Positions 35,896 to 43,542 of a DNA stretch of 64,000 nucleotides are shown in pieces (position 1 is the stretch's first letter; every line of letters starts with the position of its first letter). The DNA comes from Anaerolineae bacterium (GTDB taxonomy: Bacteria > Chloroflexota > Anaerolineae > Anaerolineales > Anaerolineaceae): NCBI GenBank assembly GCA_013177815.1, contig JABLXM010000003.1, positions 26,214 to 90,213 on the forward strand, in the 5' to 3' direction. Made by a program: the position numbers and the translations under genes. The notes beneath the pieces were generated by a model. It saw nothing but the letters and a program-made list of their open reading frames with translations. It had not been told where the DNA came from and did no database searches.

Positions 35896-36921
35896 TCAAG
35901 CCACCTGGAAGAGCAGCGGTTCGCCAGCCATCCAACGGCGGATATTTGTGTAATCTACAAATCGCTCGGGCAAGCCGGCAGCTTCCAGCGAGCCGGAGGC
36001 GGTATGCCCGGTGAGCAGCATGTTGCTATCCGGAACACGCGCCAGGTCCAGCAATGGGTTATCCTGTCGGATCGGCTCCCAGACGAAGGTATCGCTGGCA
36101 ACGCCCCCCAACCGCCCGGACGCCAGCGCATCCCGCACATCCGCTTCATTGAGTAATGGACTTCCACCGCAATTGACGATGCAAGCGCCCGCTTTCATCA
36201 TTGCGATGAAATCCTTGTCGATGAACTCCTCCGTCTCAGGCGAATACGGCAGCAGGATGCACAAGTAATCGCTGGCACGCGCCAGGTCATCCTGGCTGGC
36301 GAAGTGGATCGCAAGGTCGCGTTCGGCAGTCTCAGGGAGTCGGCTGCGCTTGTTGTACAGCACGGTGCATTCGAAACCCTTCAGCCGGCGCGCCAGTTCG
36401 ATGCCAATCTCGCCAAAACCCAGGATGCCAACGGTCTGATGGTAAAGCGTGCCGATGCCCTGGCGGTGGGTGAAGTCAACGACGAAGTGATCCTCGGTGC
36501 AGCGTTTGGGCGGCATGCCCCAATCCTGGTCGAGCGTGACGGCGTGCATGGCTTCGCGCAGCCGCTTCGCCAGCGCCAGCAGTTGCAGCAGCATATGTTC
36601 CGCCACCATGATGGTCGTCCCGATGGGCTGGTAGCATACCGGGATGCCGGCAGCGCGTGCCGCCGCCAGGTCGATATCGTAGGTCTGCGAGCCCAGGCGC
36701 TGCACCAATTCGAGTTCGTCCCCAGCGGCAATGATCTGAGCATCGATGGGCTGCGCGCGTTCGGTGATCAGGATGCGCTTGCCCGGCAGATGCTGGACGA
36801 TATCCTCTTTGGATGGATCGCGCAGCATGGTGATCTCTAGTTCAGGCGGCGCTCCCTGCAGCGCGGCTTGCTGGTGGCGCGCGCCGCGGTGGGTGATGAA
36901 CAACGTAGGATAGGTGGTCAT
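35896..36921 (-). CDS. D-2-hydroxyacid dehydrogenase-family protein
   Basis: A 341-residue protein with the NAD-binding motif GILGFGEIGIELARRL (GxGxxG) at about 165-180 and the family layout ILLPYSPETEEFID, IVNCGGSPLLNEADV, DTFVWEP and LTGHTASGS. The Glu (WEP) and His (GHTAS) of the catalytic triad are present, but the usual N-x-x-RG arginine is replaced in NCGGSP. It may be a non-canonical reductase or have lost ordinary activity. The substrate is unknown. It stands alone, with repeats on one side and the phn operon terminator on the other. Confidence 0.8.
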   Translation of the reverse strand: MTTYPTLFITHRGARHQQAALQGAPPELEITMLRDPSKEDIVQHLPGKRILITERAQPIDAQIIAAGDELELVQRLGSQTYDIDLAAARAAGIPVCYQPIGTTIMVAEHMLLQLLALAKRLREAMHAVTLDQDWGMPPKRCTEDHFVVDFTHRQGIGTLYHQTVGILGFGEIGIELARRLKGFECTVLYNKRSRLPETAERDLAIHFASQDDLARASDYLCILLPYSPETEEFIDKDFIAMMKAGACIVNCGGSPLLNEADVRDALASGRLGGVASDTFVWEPIRQDNPLLDLARVPDSNMLLTGHTASGSLEAAGLPERFVDYTNIRRWMAGEPLLFQVA

Positions 36922-37072
36922 GGAATTCCTCCGGTGGGTGGCATGCGGTCTGGCTGCTGGAACGCAATCCCGATGGCGCTCTTTATTATGGAGCGTGTGA
37001 TCAGCGACCCCATCGCGTGACCGGTGGATGATGCAATAATTATATGACAGAATGGCGGCTGATCATTAAACA

Positions 37073-37102
37073 GCAAAGGGATGGTTTTTTCCATCCCTTT
37101 GC
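37073..37102 (-). terminator. Terminator of the phn-type transporter operon
   Basis: GCAAAGGGATGG (37073-37084), a six-T loop, and CCATCCCTTTGC (37091-37102) form a perfect 12-bp stem 21 bp beyond the phnE stop. On the minus strand the loop reads AAAAAA and the following tract is TGTTTAATG, a weak U-run. Confidence 0.65.
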
Positions 37103-37122
37103 GCTCAGTTCAAGTCAGTCGA

Positions 37123-38961
37123 TCAGACGTAGCGCTCACGCAGCATCGACGAGATGTAATCCATGCTGGCGACCACCACCGCGATGGCAAGCATTTGCGC
37201 GCTGGCGGCGCGGTAGTTGAGCAGGTTGATATTCTGCTGCAACAGAAAGCCAATGCCGCCGCCGCCGACAAAGCCGATGATAGTGGACATACGCACGTTG
37301 ATATCCCAACGGTACATGGTGTAAGAGATATAGGGCGGGACGATCTGCGGCACCACGCCGTAGATGATGGTCTGCAAACGGTTGGCGCCGGTGGCTTCGA
37401 TTGCCTCCAGCGGACCGGGCATGATGCTCTCCACCTGCTCAGAATACAGTTTGCCCAGGCTGACGATGGTGTGCAGCCCCAACGCCAGCACGCCCGCAAA
37501 CGGACCGATGCCGACCGCGATGACGAACACGATTGCCATCACCAGGGCTTCGATCGAGCGCAGCCCGTTCAGCAGCGTGCGTGTGATGGTGTAGATCACC
37601 ATGCCGGTCGGCAATGTATCCCTGGCTTTGGTAGTGATCGCCAGGAACAATCCCAACCCGCCACCGACTGCCATCGGGATCCACAAAGTGTATAACGGGC
37701 GGTCGATCTGGTACAACCACTCCACCAACGCGCCCAGCAGACCCAACACCAGCGCGCCGGCTACCGACATCAGGAGTAAATTCAGGATCTTGACCGTGGT
37801 CACCGGCAGGCGCTCGGAGGAACGCTGCCCGATGCCTCCAAAGAAACTACCCAACGCGCCGCCCGCCGCCAGTGCACCCAGCGCCGGCGTCAGCACCCGC
37901 AGAATCTCGCTGATCTGGAACAGGAAGTTGCCCAAGAAAGCGAACGGACCCAACACGCCGGAAAGCGCGTTGCCAATGTTGGCAACCAGCGCCGCCAGTT
38001 GCAGCAGACCGAAGATGCTCGCCAACACCACCAGGATCATCACCACCCCGCGCACCAGGCGCAGCCACAACGGCGGCGTCCGGATATCGCGTTCAGGCAG
38101 CGCCCAGCGCACACCGTAAACGACGATGAAGGGCGTAACCACCACGCTGGCGATGATGACCGCCAGGTTGGCTGCGATCGGCGCTGTGACGTTCGAAACG
38201 AACTGCACCGCCAGGTAGCCGATCGCCATGCCCACAGGCCAGCCGATGACCGTGAGTGCGATGTTGGTAACGGAATTGCGGACTGGTTTCATCAAGTTGC
38301 GCGCCGCCAAAAAACTAAGCGGAACCGCAAATATCGTACCAGCAATCGTCGCCAGCAAAGCCAGGAAGACCGTCTCGACGATCTTATCCCATGTATCTTT
38401 GGCGGTTTGAGTAAGGTGAGGGCTGCCAACATTGCGGCGTAGGGTGGCACGGATATATTGATTATCATCACTAAGCCGGTCAGGCAGAACCAAATTGGCA
38501 ATGAAATGCCCGGTCTGGTCCGTTTCGACGATATCGCGCCCAAGCGATACAGTATTGCCAGGGTCGTTTCCGGGGATGAACCGCAATGGACCCTCAGTAT
38601 TGGGGGAAAAATTATATCCTTCCACTTGAATGGTATCGCCAGGGTTGCCACAGGATGGCGTTAGCACCAAGTATGGTTGCTGGGTGTTTGGAACTTCCCC
38701 TTTGACTTGCCCACCGCCCACTGGGCAGGGCACATGGATTGGGGCGTTGATGATTTCTTCTTGCTGGTCGTATTCTATCAATTCTGGTCTTGCCAAAGCA
38801 CGCGTAACTCGGACAAGACTGTTGATACGGGTTTCGCTGCGGAGTTCTGTAAGATCCACCTGAGTGATTTCAAAACCATAGGCGAGTACAACCATCACCA
38901 GCAAGACGATGGCGCCAAGCCGTAAGGATTTTAAGATAGATGGTTTATTGTTTTTCTGCAT
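37123..38961 (-). CDS. phnE: Phosphonate-type ABC transporter permease, enlarged
   Basis: A 612-residue permease; ordinary PhnE is about 260-280. After a membrane helix (about 12-30), residues about 31-190 form an extracytoplasmic segment with an Ig/IPT-like part (LTPSCGNPGDTIQVEGYNFSP). The transport core begins at VFLALLATIAGTIFAVPLSFLAARNL, is split by about 200 residues with extra helices, and resumes at LLNGLRSIEALVMAIVFVIAVGIGPFAG, including the EAA-like loop EAIEATGANRLQTIIYGVVPQ that contacts the ATPase. It is 14 bp downstream of phnC. Substrate could be phosphonate, phosphite or phosphate. Confidence 0.88.
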   Translation of the reverse strand: MQKNNKPSILKSLRLGAIVLLVMVVLAYGFEITQVDLTELRSETRINSLVRVTRALARPELIEYDQQEEIINAPIHVPCPVGGGQVKGEVPNTQQPYLVLTPSCGNPGDTIQVEGYNFSPNTEGPLRFIPGNDPGNTVSLGRDIVETDQTGHFIANLVLPDRLSDDNQYIRATLRRNVGSPHLTQTAKDTWDKIVETVFLALLATIAGTIFAVPLSFLAARNLMKPVRNSVTNIALTVIGWPVGMAIGYLAVQFVSNVTAPIAANLAVIIASVVVTPFIVVYGVRWALPERDIRTPPLWLRLVRGVVMILVVLASIFGLLQLAALVANIGNALSGVLGPFAFLGNFLFQISEILRVLTPALGALAAGGALGSFFGGIGQRSSERLPVTTVKILNLLLMSVAGALVLGLLGALVEWLYQIDRPLYTLWIPMAVGGGLGLFLAITTKARDTLPTGMVIYTITRTLLNGLRSIEALVMAIVFVIAVGIGPFAGVLALGLHTIVSLGKLYSEQVESIMPGPLEAIEATGANRLQTIIYGVVPQIVPPYISYTMYRWDINVRMSTIIGFVGGGGIGFLLQQNINLLNYRAASAQMLAIAVVVASMDYISSMLRERYV

Positions 38962-38975
38962 GGGTTCACCGCCAA

Positions 38976-39728
38976 CTAACCTACGCGCTCAGCATCGCGA
39001 CCGTAGATATCTTTGAACTTCTTATCGTCGATCTCTTTCGGAGAGCCTTCGAACACCACCCGCCCCTCGTTGAGAGCAATGACCCGGTCGGCGTAGCGAT
39101 GCACCAGATCCAGGAAGTGCAGGCTGCACAGCACGGTCACCTTGTCGGTCTTGTTGATCTCCTCCAGGTGCTTCATGATGCTGTGCGCCAGCACGGGGTC
39201 CAGACTGGCGACCGGCTCGTCCGCCAGGATCATCTGGGGGTCCTGCATCAGGGCGCGGGCGATGCCAACCCGTTGCTGCTGACCGCCGCTCAGTTCGTCG
39301 GCGCGGTTCTCGGCTTTGTCGGCGATGCCCACCCGCTCCAATTGCTGAATGGCTTTATCGACATCCTCTTTGGGGAAGCGGTTCATCAGGCTCCAGGCGG
39401 GGTTGGTGTAACCCAGCCGCCCTGCCAGCACGTTGGTGATCACCTTGGAGCGGTGCACCAGGTTGAAGTGCTGGAACACCATCCCGATCCGGCGGCGGAT
39501 GCGGCGCATCTCATCCGGTGTGGCGGCGGTGATGTCCTCGCCGTTCCACAGGATCTGTCCGGAGGTGGGGTCGACCAGCCGGTTGATGCAACGCAGCAGG
39601 GTGGACTTGCCCGAACCGGACAGTCCGATTACCGCCAGGAACTGCCCTTCCGGCACCTCAAAGCTGACATCCGTGAGTGCCTGAACGCCCCCTTCGTACA
39701 CTTTGGTTAGATTTTTGATCTGGAGCAT
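38976..39728 (-). CDS. phnC: Phosphonate-type ABC transporter ATP-binding protein
   Basis: A 250-residue ATPase. Walker A GLSGSGKS is at 35-42, the signature ELSGGQQQRVGIARAL follows, and Walker B is MILADEPVASLDP. RIGMVFQHFNLV is the Q-loop. The overall pattern matches PhnC. It lies between the solute-binding protein gene and the permease gene, completing a DCE transporter. A stem-loop in the 140-bp gap upstream may lower its expression relative to phnD. Confidence 0.93.
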   Translation of the reverse strand: MLQIKNLTKVYEGGVQALTDVSFEVPEGQFLAVIGLSGSGKSTLLRCINRLVDPTSGQILWNGEDITAATPDEMRRIRRRIGMVFQHFNLVHRSKVITNVLAGRLGYTNPAWSLMNRFPKEDVDKAIQQLERVGIADKAENRADELSGGQQQRVGIARALMQDPQMILADEPVASLDPVLAHSIMKHLEEINKTDKVTVLCSLHFLDLVHRYADRVIALNEGRVVFEGSPKEIDDKKFKDIYGRDAERVG

Positions 39729-39812
39729 TTATATTCCCACGTTTTCCATTATTTTTATATCCACATATATTATATAGAAAAACAAAATATATGAAAGGAC
39801 AAAATATATACA

Positions 39813-39845
39813 ATCAAGGGCAGGGAGAAAAGACCTGCCCTTGAT
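39813..39845 (-). terminator. Stem-loop between phnD and phnC
   Basis: ATCAAGGGCAGG (39813-39824) pairs with CCTGCCCTTGAT (39834-39845) around a 9-nt loop, a perfect 12-bp stem 24 bp past the phnD stop. On the minus strand it is followed by TGTATATATTTTG. It probably acts as a partial terminator or mRNA-stabilising hairpin favouring the binding protein. Confidence 0.6.
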
Positions 39846-39868
39846 CATTGCCTAAAGCGTAGGAACCA

Positions 39869-40999
39869 CTACTCTTCGATTGTATATCCGGTCGCAACGA
39901 CCATGGAACGCACCATGTCGTATTCCGCATCGGTAGCGGTTTCGATACCGGTCCATCCGTAGAAATCATTGTTGCCGATGGATTCACTCCATGCGTCGGT
40001 CTGCGAGAAAGCAACCAGGGCTGCTTCGATCTCGGCGCGCAGGTCAGCCGGGAATTCGGGGCTGAAAGACATTGTATCGTTGGGAACTGCTTGAGAAATT
40101 GCCAGGATGCGCACCTTTTGCATCACATCTGGGGCTTCCGTCCGGATATTGGCACGGGCATCCAGCACACGCCAACCATCGCACAGGAGTTTCTTGCCTT
40201 CTTCATCGGGGGCGCAGTTCGGGATGGCTTCATCGGGGATTTCATACATGTCTTCAGTAACTTTGCCTTCTTGATAGTCAGCCCAAGAGAAGACAGGTGA
40301 GCCATCTGGCGTCAACGGCACACTGTAGAAGACGGTACCAAAATCCACTTCGCCGTTGTAGACGGCTGTAACGGTCTGGTTGTGTCCACCCGTTTGAACC
40401 TGTTCGCCGGGGGTGATGCCTGCATCAGCCAATTCAACAAACGGGACCATGTAGCCTGAGGTTGAGCCTTGATCACCATAACCCCAGGTGGCACCTTCGA
40501 GGTCCGCCAGGGTTTGGAATTCACTGTCGCGAGCAACAATGTATTCAGCCCAATAAACCGGATAACCGTAACGGATGGCTTTGAAGGCGACATCGACGCC
40601 GCATAGCTGGCTGGCAATGGCATAACCCAACCCGGGAATGAACGCGATGGTATCGGTGGGTGAGGCGCACATTTCTTCGATCGTGGCGGCGTAGGAGGTC
40701 GGAACCACAACTTCGAAGGTATAGCCGGTCGCCTCGTTGAGCGCGTCCGCCATCACCTGACCACCGGTGACGATGATGTTGGCGTCAACCGAGGGCACGA
40801 ACAGCACCTTGATGGGGTGCTCGGGGGTGCCGATTTCCGGCATGGGCGGCGGCGCTTCAGTCGGCTGCGCCGGGACGGCGGTTGGGATGACCTCGGTCGG
40901 GACCTCAGGCGCCTCGGTGGGCGCGGCTGGTCCACAGGCAGAGAGCAACAGGACCACAACAGCCATCAGGGAAAACAACAACATGCTCTTGCGTTTCAT
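39869..40999 (-). CDS. phnD: Phosphate/phosphonate ABC transporter substrate-binding lipoprotein
   Basis: A 376-residue lipoprotein: signal MKRKSMLLFSLMAVVVLLLSAC with lipobox Cys22, then an Ala/Pro/Thr-rich spacer. The PhnD-type periplasmic fold begins at HPIKVLFVPSVDANIIVTGGQVMADALNEATGY and contains the ATWGYGDQGSTSGYMVP ligand-loop typical of the family. ATG 40999 is chosen because it starts the signal peptide and follows GAGAGGAGAATCAAG. First gene of the phnDCE operon. Confidence 0.92.
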   Translation of the reverse strand: MKRKSMLLFSLMAVVVLLLSACGPAAPTEAPEVPTEVIPTAVPAQPTEAPPPMPEIGTPEHPIKVLFVPSVDANIIVTGGQVMADALNEATGYTFEVVVPTSYAATIEEMCASPTDTIAFIPGLGYAIASQLCGVDVAFKAIRYGYPVYWAEYIVARDSEFQTLADLEGATWGYGDQGSTSGYMVPFVELADAGITPGEQVQTGGHNQTVTAVYNGEVDFGTVFYSVPLTPDGSPVFSWADYQEGKVTEDMYEIPDEAIPNCAPDEEGKKLLCDGWRVLDARANIRTEAPDVMQKVRILAISQAVPNDTMSFSPEFPADLRAEIEAALVAFSQTDAWSESIGNNDFYGWTGIETATDAEYDMVRSMVVATGYTIEE

Positions 41000-41362
41000 C
41001 TTGATTCTCCTCTCAGCAGGATAGAATTTGAGTGTGGGGTATTCCCCACATGTAAAAATAGTACTACAAAAACTAAGCGGGTGCAAGTTGATACGACAGA
41101 GAAGTTGATTAACAAGGCTTTATGATACGTTTAAGCGTTATCGGAATCCATGCCGGGCAAAAGACCCGCAAAGGAATGGGCAATCCAAGAAGTCGGATGC
41201 ACCTGACTGAATAAAGCAAAGCATCTCACTCGATAATGAGGGATCATTCGCTGTGCTGCCTGGCATGGCTACCGCATCGTCCCGGTGCCCTGCAAACAGG
41301 CTGGCAGCGTGGCGGACAGCTTTCAAGATAACCCGTTCATCAAGATAAGATCATGCGCCAGG
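41000..41362. other. Intergenic region upstream of phnD
   Basis: 363 bp without a convincing gene. Near phnD it holds the hairpin TGTGGGG-TATT-CCCCACA (41033-41050), within the likely leader or promoter, a possible operator. The rest (41051-41362) separates the phnD start from the end of the convergent-side TadG-like gene; a 62-codon open frame at 41138-41326 lacks a recognisable family or ribosome-binding site. Confidence 0.5.
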
Positions 41363-43540
41363 TTACTGGCAGCCTCCCATATCGATGGGCGTCTTGCACT
41401 TGGTGGGCGTGGCGCTGGGCGCCTGCGTCAGGGTGCGGGTGGGCGTATTGGTCACGGTTGGTGTCTGCGTTATGGTGCGGGTTTGGGTGCGCGTGCCGGT
41501 GCGGGTGGGCGTGCGCGTAATGGTTGGCGTTCGTGTGATGGTCGGCGTTTGTGTAATGGTGGGCGTTTGTGTGATGGTGCCGGTGCGGGTTTGGGTGCGC
41601 GTCACCGTGATTGTGCGCGTTATTGTCGAGGTCGGCGCAACCACATCCGTGATTTGGAACTGAAATGTTTCCAAGGTGGAATAGCTCAACGGGTTGTTGT
41701 TGACCCCAATGACATAGACGTCATAGGTGCCGTTGGTGATCAGCGTACCGGTGCTCCAGTAATCCTGCATCGGCATGCGGGTGTAGCAATTTCTGCCGTT
41801 GTCACCGAAGATGCAGTAAGGGGCGCTGCTCTCGGTTTGGTCGTGCACCTTGACGCCGGATGAGTCATAGACCAGGAAGCGCACCTGTTTAATTCCGTGT
41901 TGGGGATCGGTCACATTGGCGGCGATGTAGAACGCTCCCGAGACGACGCTGTCGTAGATCGGCTCCACCACCGGACCGTTCAGACCGCGCGCAGTCTTGC
42001 TGCACGATAGACCGCCAACGGTGTAGCGGATGGTGGTCTCGAAATCCGAGCCATGATAGTAGTTATAGGACGTGCCGCTGTGGGGCCACAGGTTGACGTA
42101 AAAGTTGCTGGTGAACCCCTGCGAAAATTCCCGGTACTGCCCGGGCTCCAGGCTGGGCGGGGTCGGAAAATCATAATCCCAATTGGTGCCGACGCTGGTA
42201 AGCGGGACCCGCGCGGCAGTGGGCGGCGAGTAGAACCAGGACGGGCTGCCACCCTCCGGCGCCAGTCCAAAGCGGCGCGTCGAGATGATGGGTCTGGTCA
42301 CACCGGATTCATTATGCCAGTCGTGCAGCCATATGCCGTGAACGCCGGTCAGCACCACATCCCAAGCCGGGCTGGTGTTGAGCATCCCCAGATAGATGAC
42401 CGACCCCTGCACGGTCAGCAAATCCGGAATGCCGCCGTCACGCACCGGCACGATCTGCAGGTCATCACACGAGGGGACAGGGGTGTTGGTGACCGTCCGC
42501 GTCAGGGTAACGGTGCGCGTGATGGTGGGGGTGCGGGTGACGGTGGGCGTCTGCGTGATGGTCACCGTGGTGGTGGTGGTGGGCGTCTGCGTTTCGGTGG
42601 GGGTGAGCGTCTCGGTCGGCGGGAGGGGGGTGTAGGTATGGGTGGCAGCGATGGCAATGCCGCCGGTCAGACCGGTGACGCGCGAATTCCGGAACTTTTC
42701 CACCAGTCCCTCGCGCTCAGAGGTCAACCGCAGGGTGGGCCACCAACTGCTGAGGAAAGGCGTGATGAGCGTGTGGCGGTAGGTCAACACCACCCGCACA
42801 CGGTCACCGGGACCGCCGGCATCATCCACATAGCGCAAAATGCCGCTGTTATCGCCAGCGGAAAACTCGCAATAGACCGGATATTTATACATATCCTTGG
42901 TGCCCGGGTCATAGGGGTTGTAATACTCCGGATTTGGATTGAAGCGGAAATAATCGCCATCCGGCGCTGTGATGCGGTTGGAGCACATGGTAACGTTGAA
43001 ATAACCCGGCAGGCTGGGGTTGCCGCGATAATCCTGCATAAAGCCGCTGCTGACATAGGCGTTACCCAGATAACCCAGGTAATCCCCGGAGGTGGTGCTA
43101 TCCGGTTCCCAGGCGATGCCGGTGGCGCCGGATAGTGCTGCCTCGCGGATCGATGGCATGCGGGCGTAGTCCTGCAACGCGGCGTTCCATATTTCTGTCA
43201 CTTCCTCACCACTGACGATGAGATTAGGCGGCACTTCGCAGTCATAGCCGCCGCCTGTGGCGTCCGCCGCCTGGATGCCGGGGTACAGGTTCTCCAGTGC
43301 AGCCGCCGCCTCATCACAATAGTCCGGGTTGTAAGAGCCAGTCACGGCGTAACGCACGCCAAAGCGCGCGCCATTCTCCAACGCCAGCCAGGCTTGCATC
43401 AAGCGACCGAACTCGATGATGCCGAAGATCATCATCAGCAGGATGGGCAGCGCCAGAGCGAACTCCAACATGCTTTGCGCCGGGTGTTGCGCGCGCAAGC
43501 GGGAAACGACTTGAGAACGAAATCGCCGGATGGTGTTCAT
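41363..43540 (-). CDS. TadE/TadG-like secreted protein with Thr-rich repeat linkers
   Basis: A 725-residue protein. The N-terminus AQSMLEFALALPILLMMIFGIIEFGRLMQAWLALENGARFGVRYAV is the TadE-type pseudopilin segment (hydrophobic core about 24-46; location only). The large exported part has two low-complexity linkers of TPTITRT type: one central (DNA 42480-42640) and one C-terminal (41410-41640). Between them lies a beta-rich domain with Cys. ATG 43540 is chosen over an upstream 32-codon extension. It starts 2 bp after the VWA gene. Likely a surface or Tad-pilus accessory protein. Confidence 0.75.
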   Translation of the reverse strand: MNTIRRFRSQVVSRLRAQHPAQSMLEFALALPILLMMIFGIIEFGRLMQAWLALENGARFGVRYAVTGSYNPDYCDEAAAALENLYPGIQAADATGGGYDCEVPPNLIVSGEEVTEIWNAALQDYARMPSIREAALSGATGIAWEPDSTTSGDYLGYLGNAYVSSGFMQDYRGNPSLPGYFNVTMCSNRITAPDGDYFRFNPNPEYYNPYDPGTKDMYKYPVYCEFSAGDNSGILRYVDDAGGPGDRVRVVLTYRHTLITPFLSSWWPTLRLTSEREGLVEKFRNSRVTGLTGGIAIAATHTYTPLPPTETLTPTETQTPTTTTTVTITQTPTVTRTPTITRTVTLTRTVTNTPVPSCDDLQIVPVRDGGIPDLLTVQGSVIYLGMLNTSPAWDVVLTGVHGIWLHDWHNESGVTRPIISTRRFGLAPEGGSPSWFYSPPTAARVPLTSVGTNWDYDFPTPPSLEPGQYREFSQGFTSNFYVNLWPHSGTSYNYYHGSDFETTIRYTVGGLSCSKTARGLNGPVVEPIYDSVVSGAFYIAANVTDPQHGIKQVRFLVYDSSGVKVHDQTESSAPYCIFGDNGRNCYTRMPMQDYWSTGTLITNGTYDVYVIGVNNNPLSYSTLETFQFQITDVVAPTSTITRTITVTRTQTRTGTITQTPTITQTPTITRTPTITRTPTRTGTRTQTRTITQTPTVTNTPTRTLTQAPSATPTKCKTPIDMGGCQ
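41410..41640. repeat. Tandem repeats encoding TPTITRT linker (C-terminal)
   Basis: Degenerate short repeats (GGTGGGCGTK, TGCGGGTNNGGGTG) that encode (T-P-T-I-T-R/Q-T)n near the end of the TadG-like protein. They are coding, in frame, and not a CRISPR. Such Thr/Pro stretches are common in Chloroflexota surface proteins. Confidence 0.75.
42480..42640. repeat. Tandem repeats encoding TPT linker (central)
   Basis: Second low-complexity stretch in the same gene, encoding PTETLTPTETQTPTTTTTV and then TRTPTITRTVTLTRTVTNTP; it separates the TadE-like N-terminal part from the Cys-containing C-terminal domain. Confidence 0.7.
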
Positions 43541-43542
43541 GG

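Noticed and set aside
41138-41326. 62-codon minus-strand frame between phnD and the TadG-like gene
   Set aside because: No start signal or similarity; composition like intergenic sequence.
41410-42640. CRISPR or satellite array in the TadG-like gene
   Set aside because: The repeats are in frame and encode Thr/Pro/Arg linkers.
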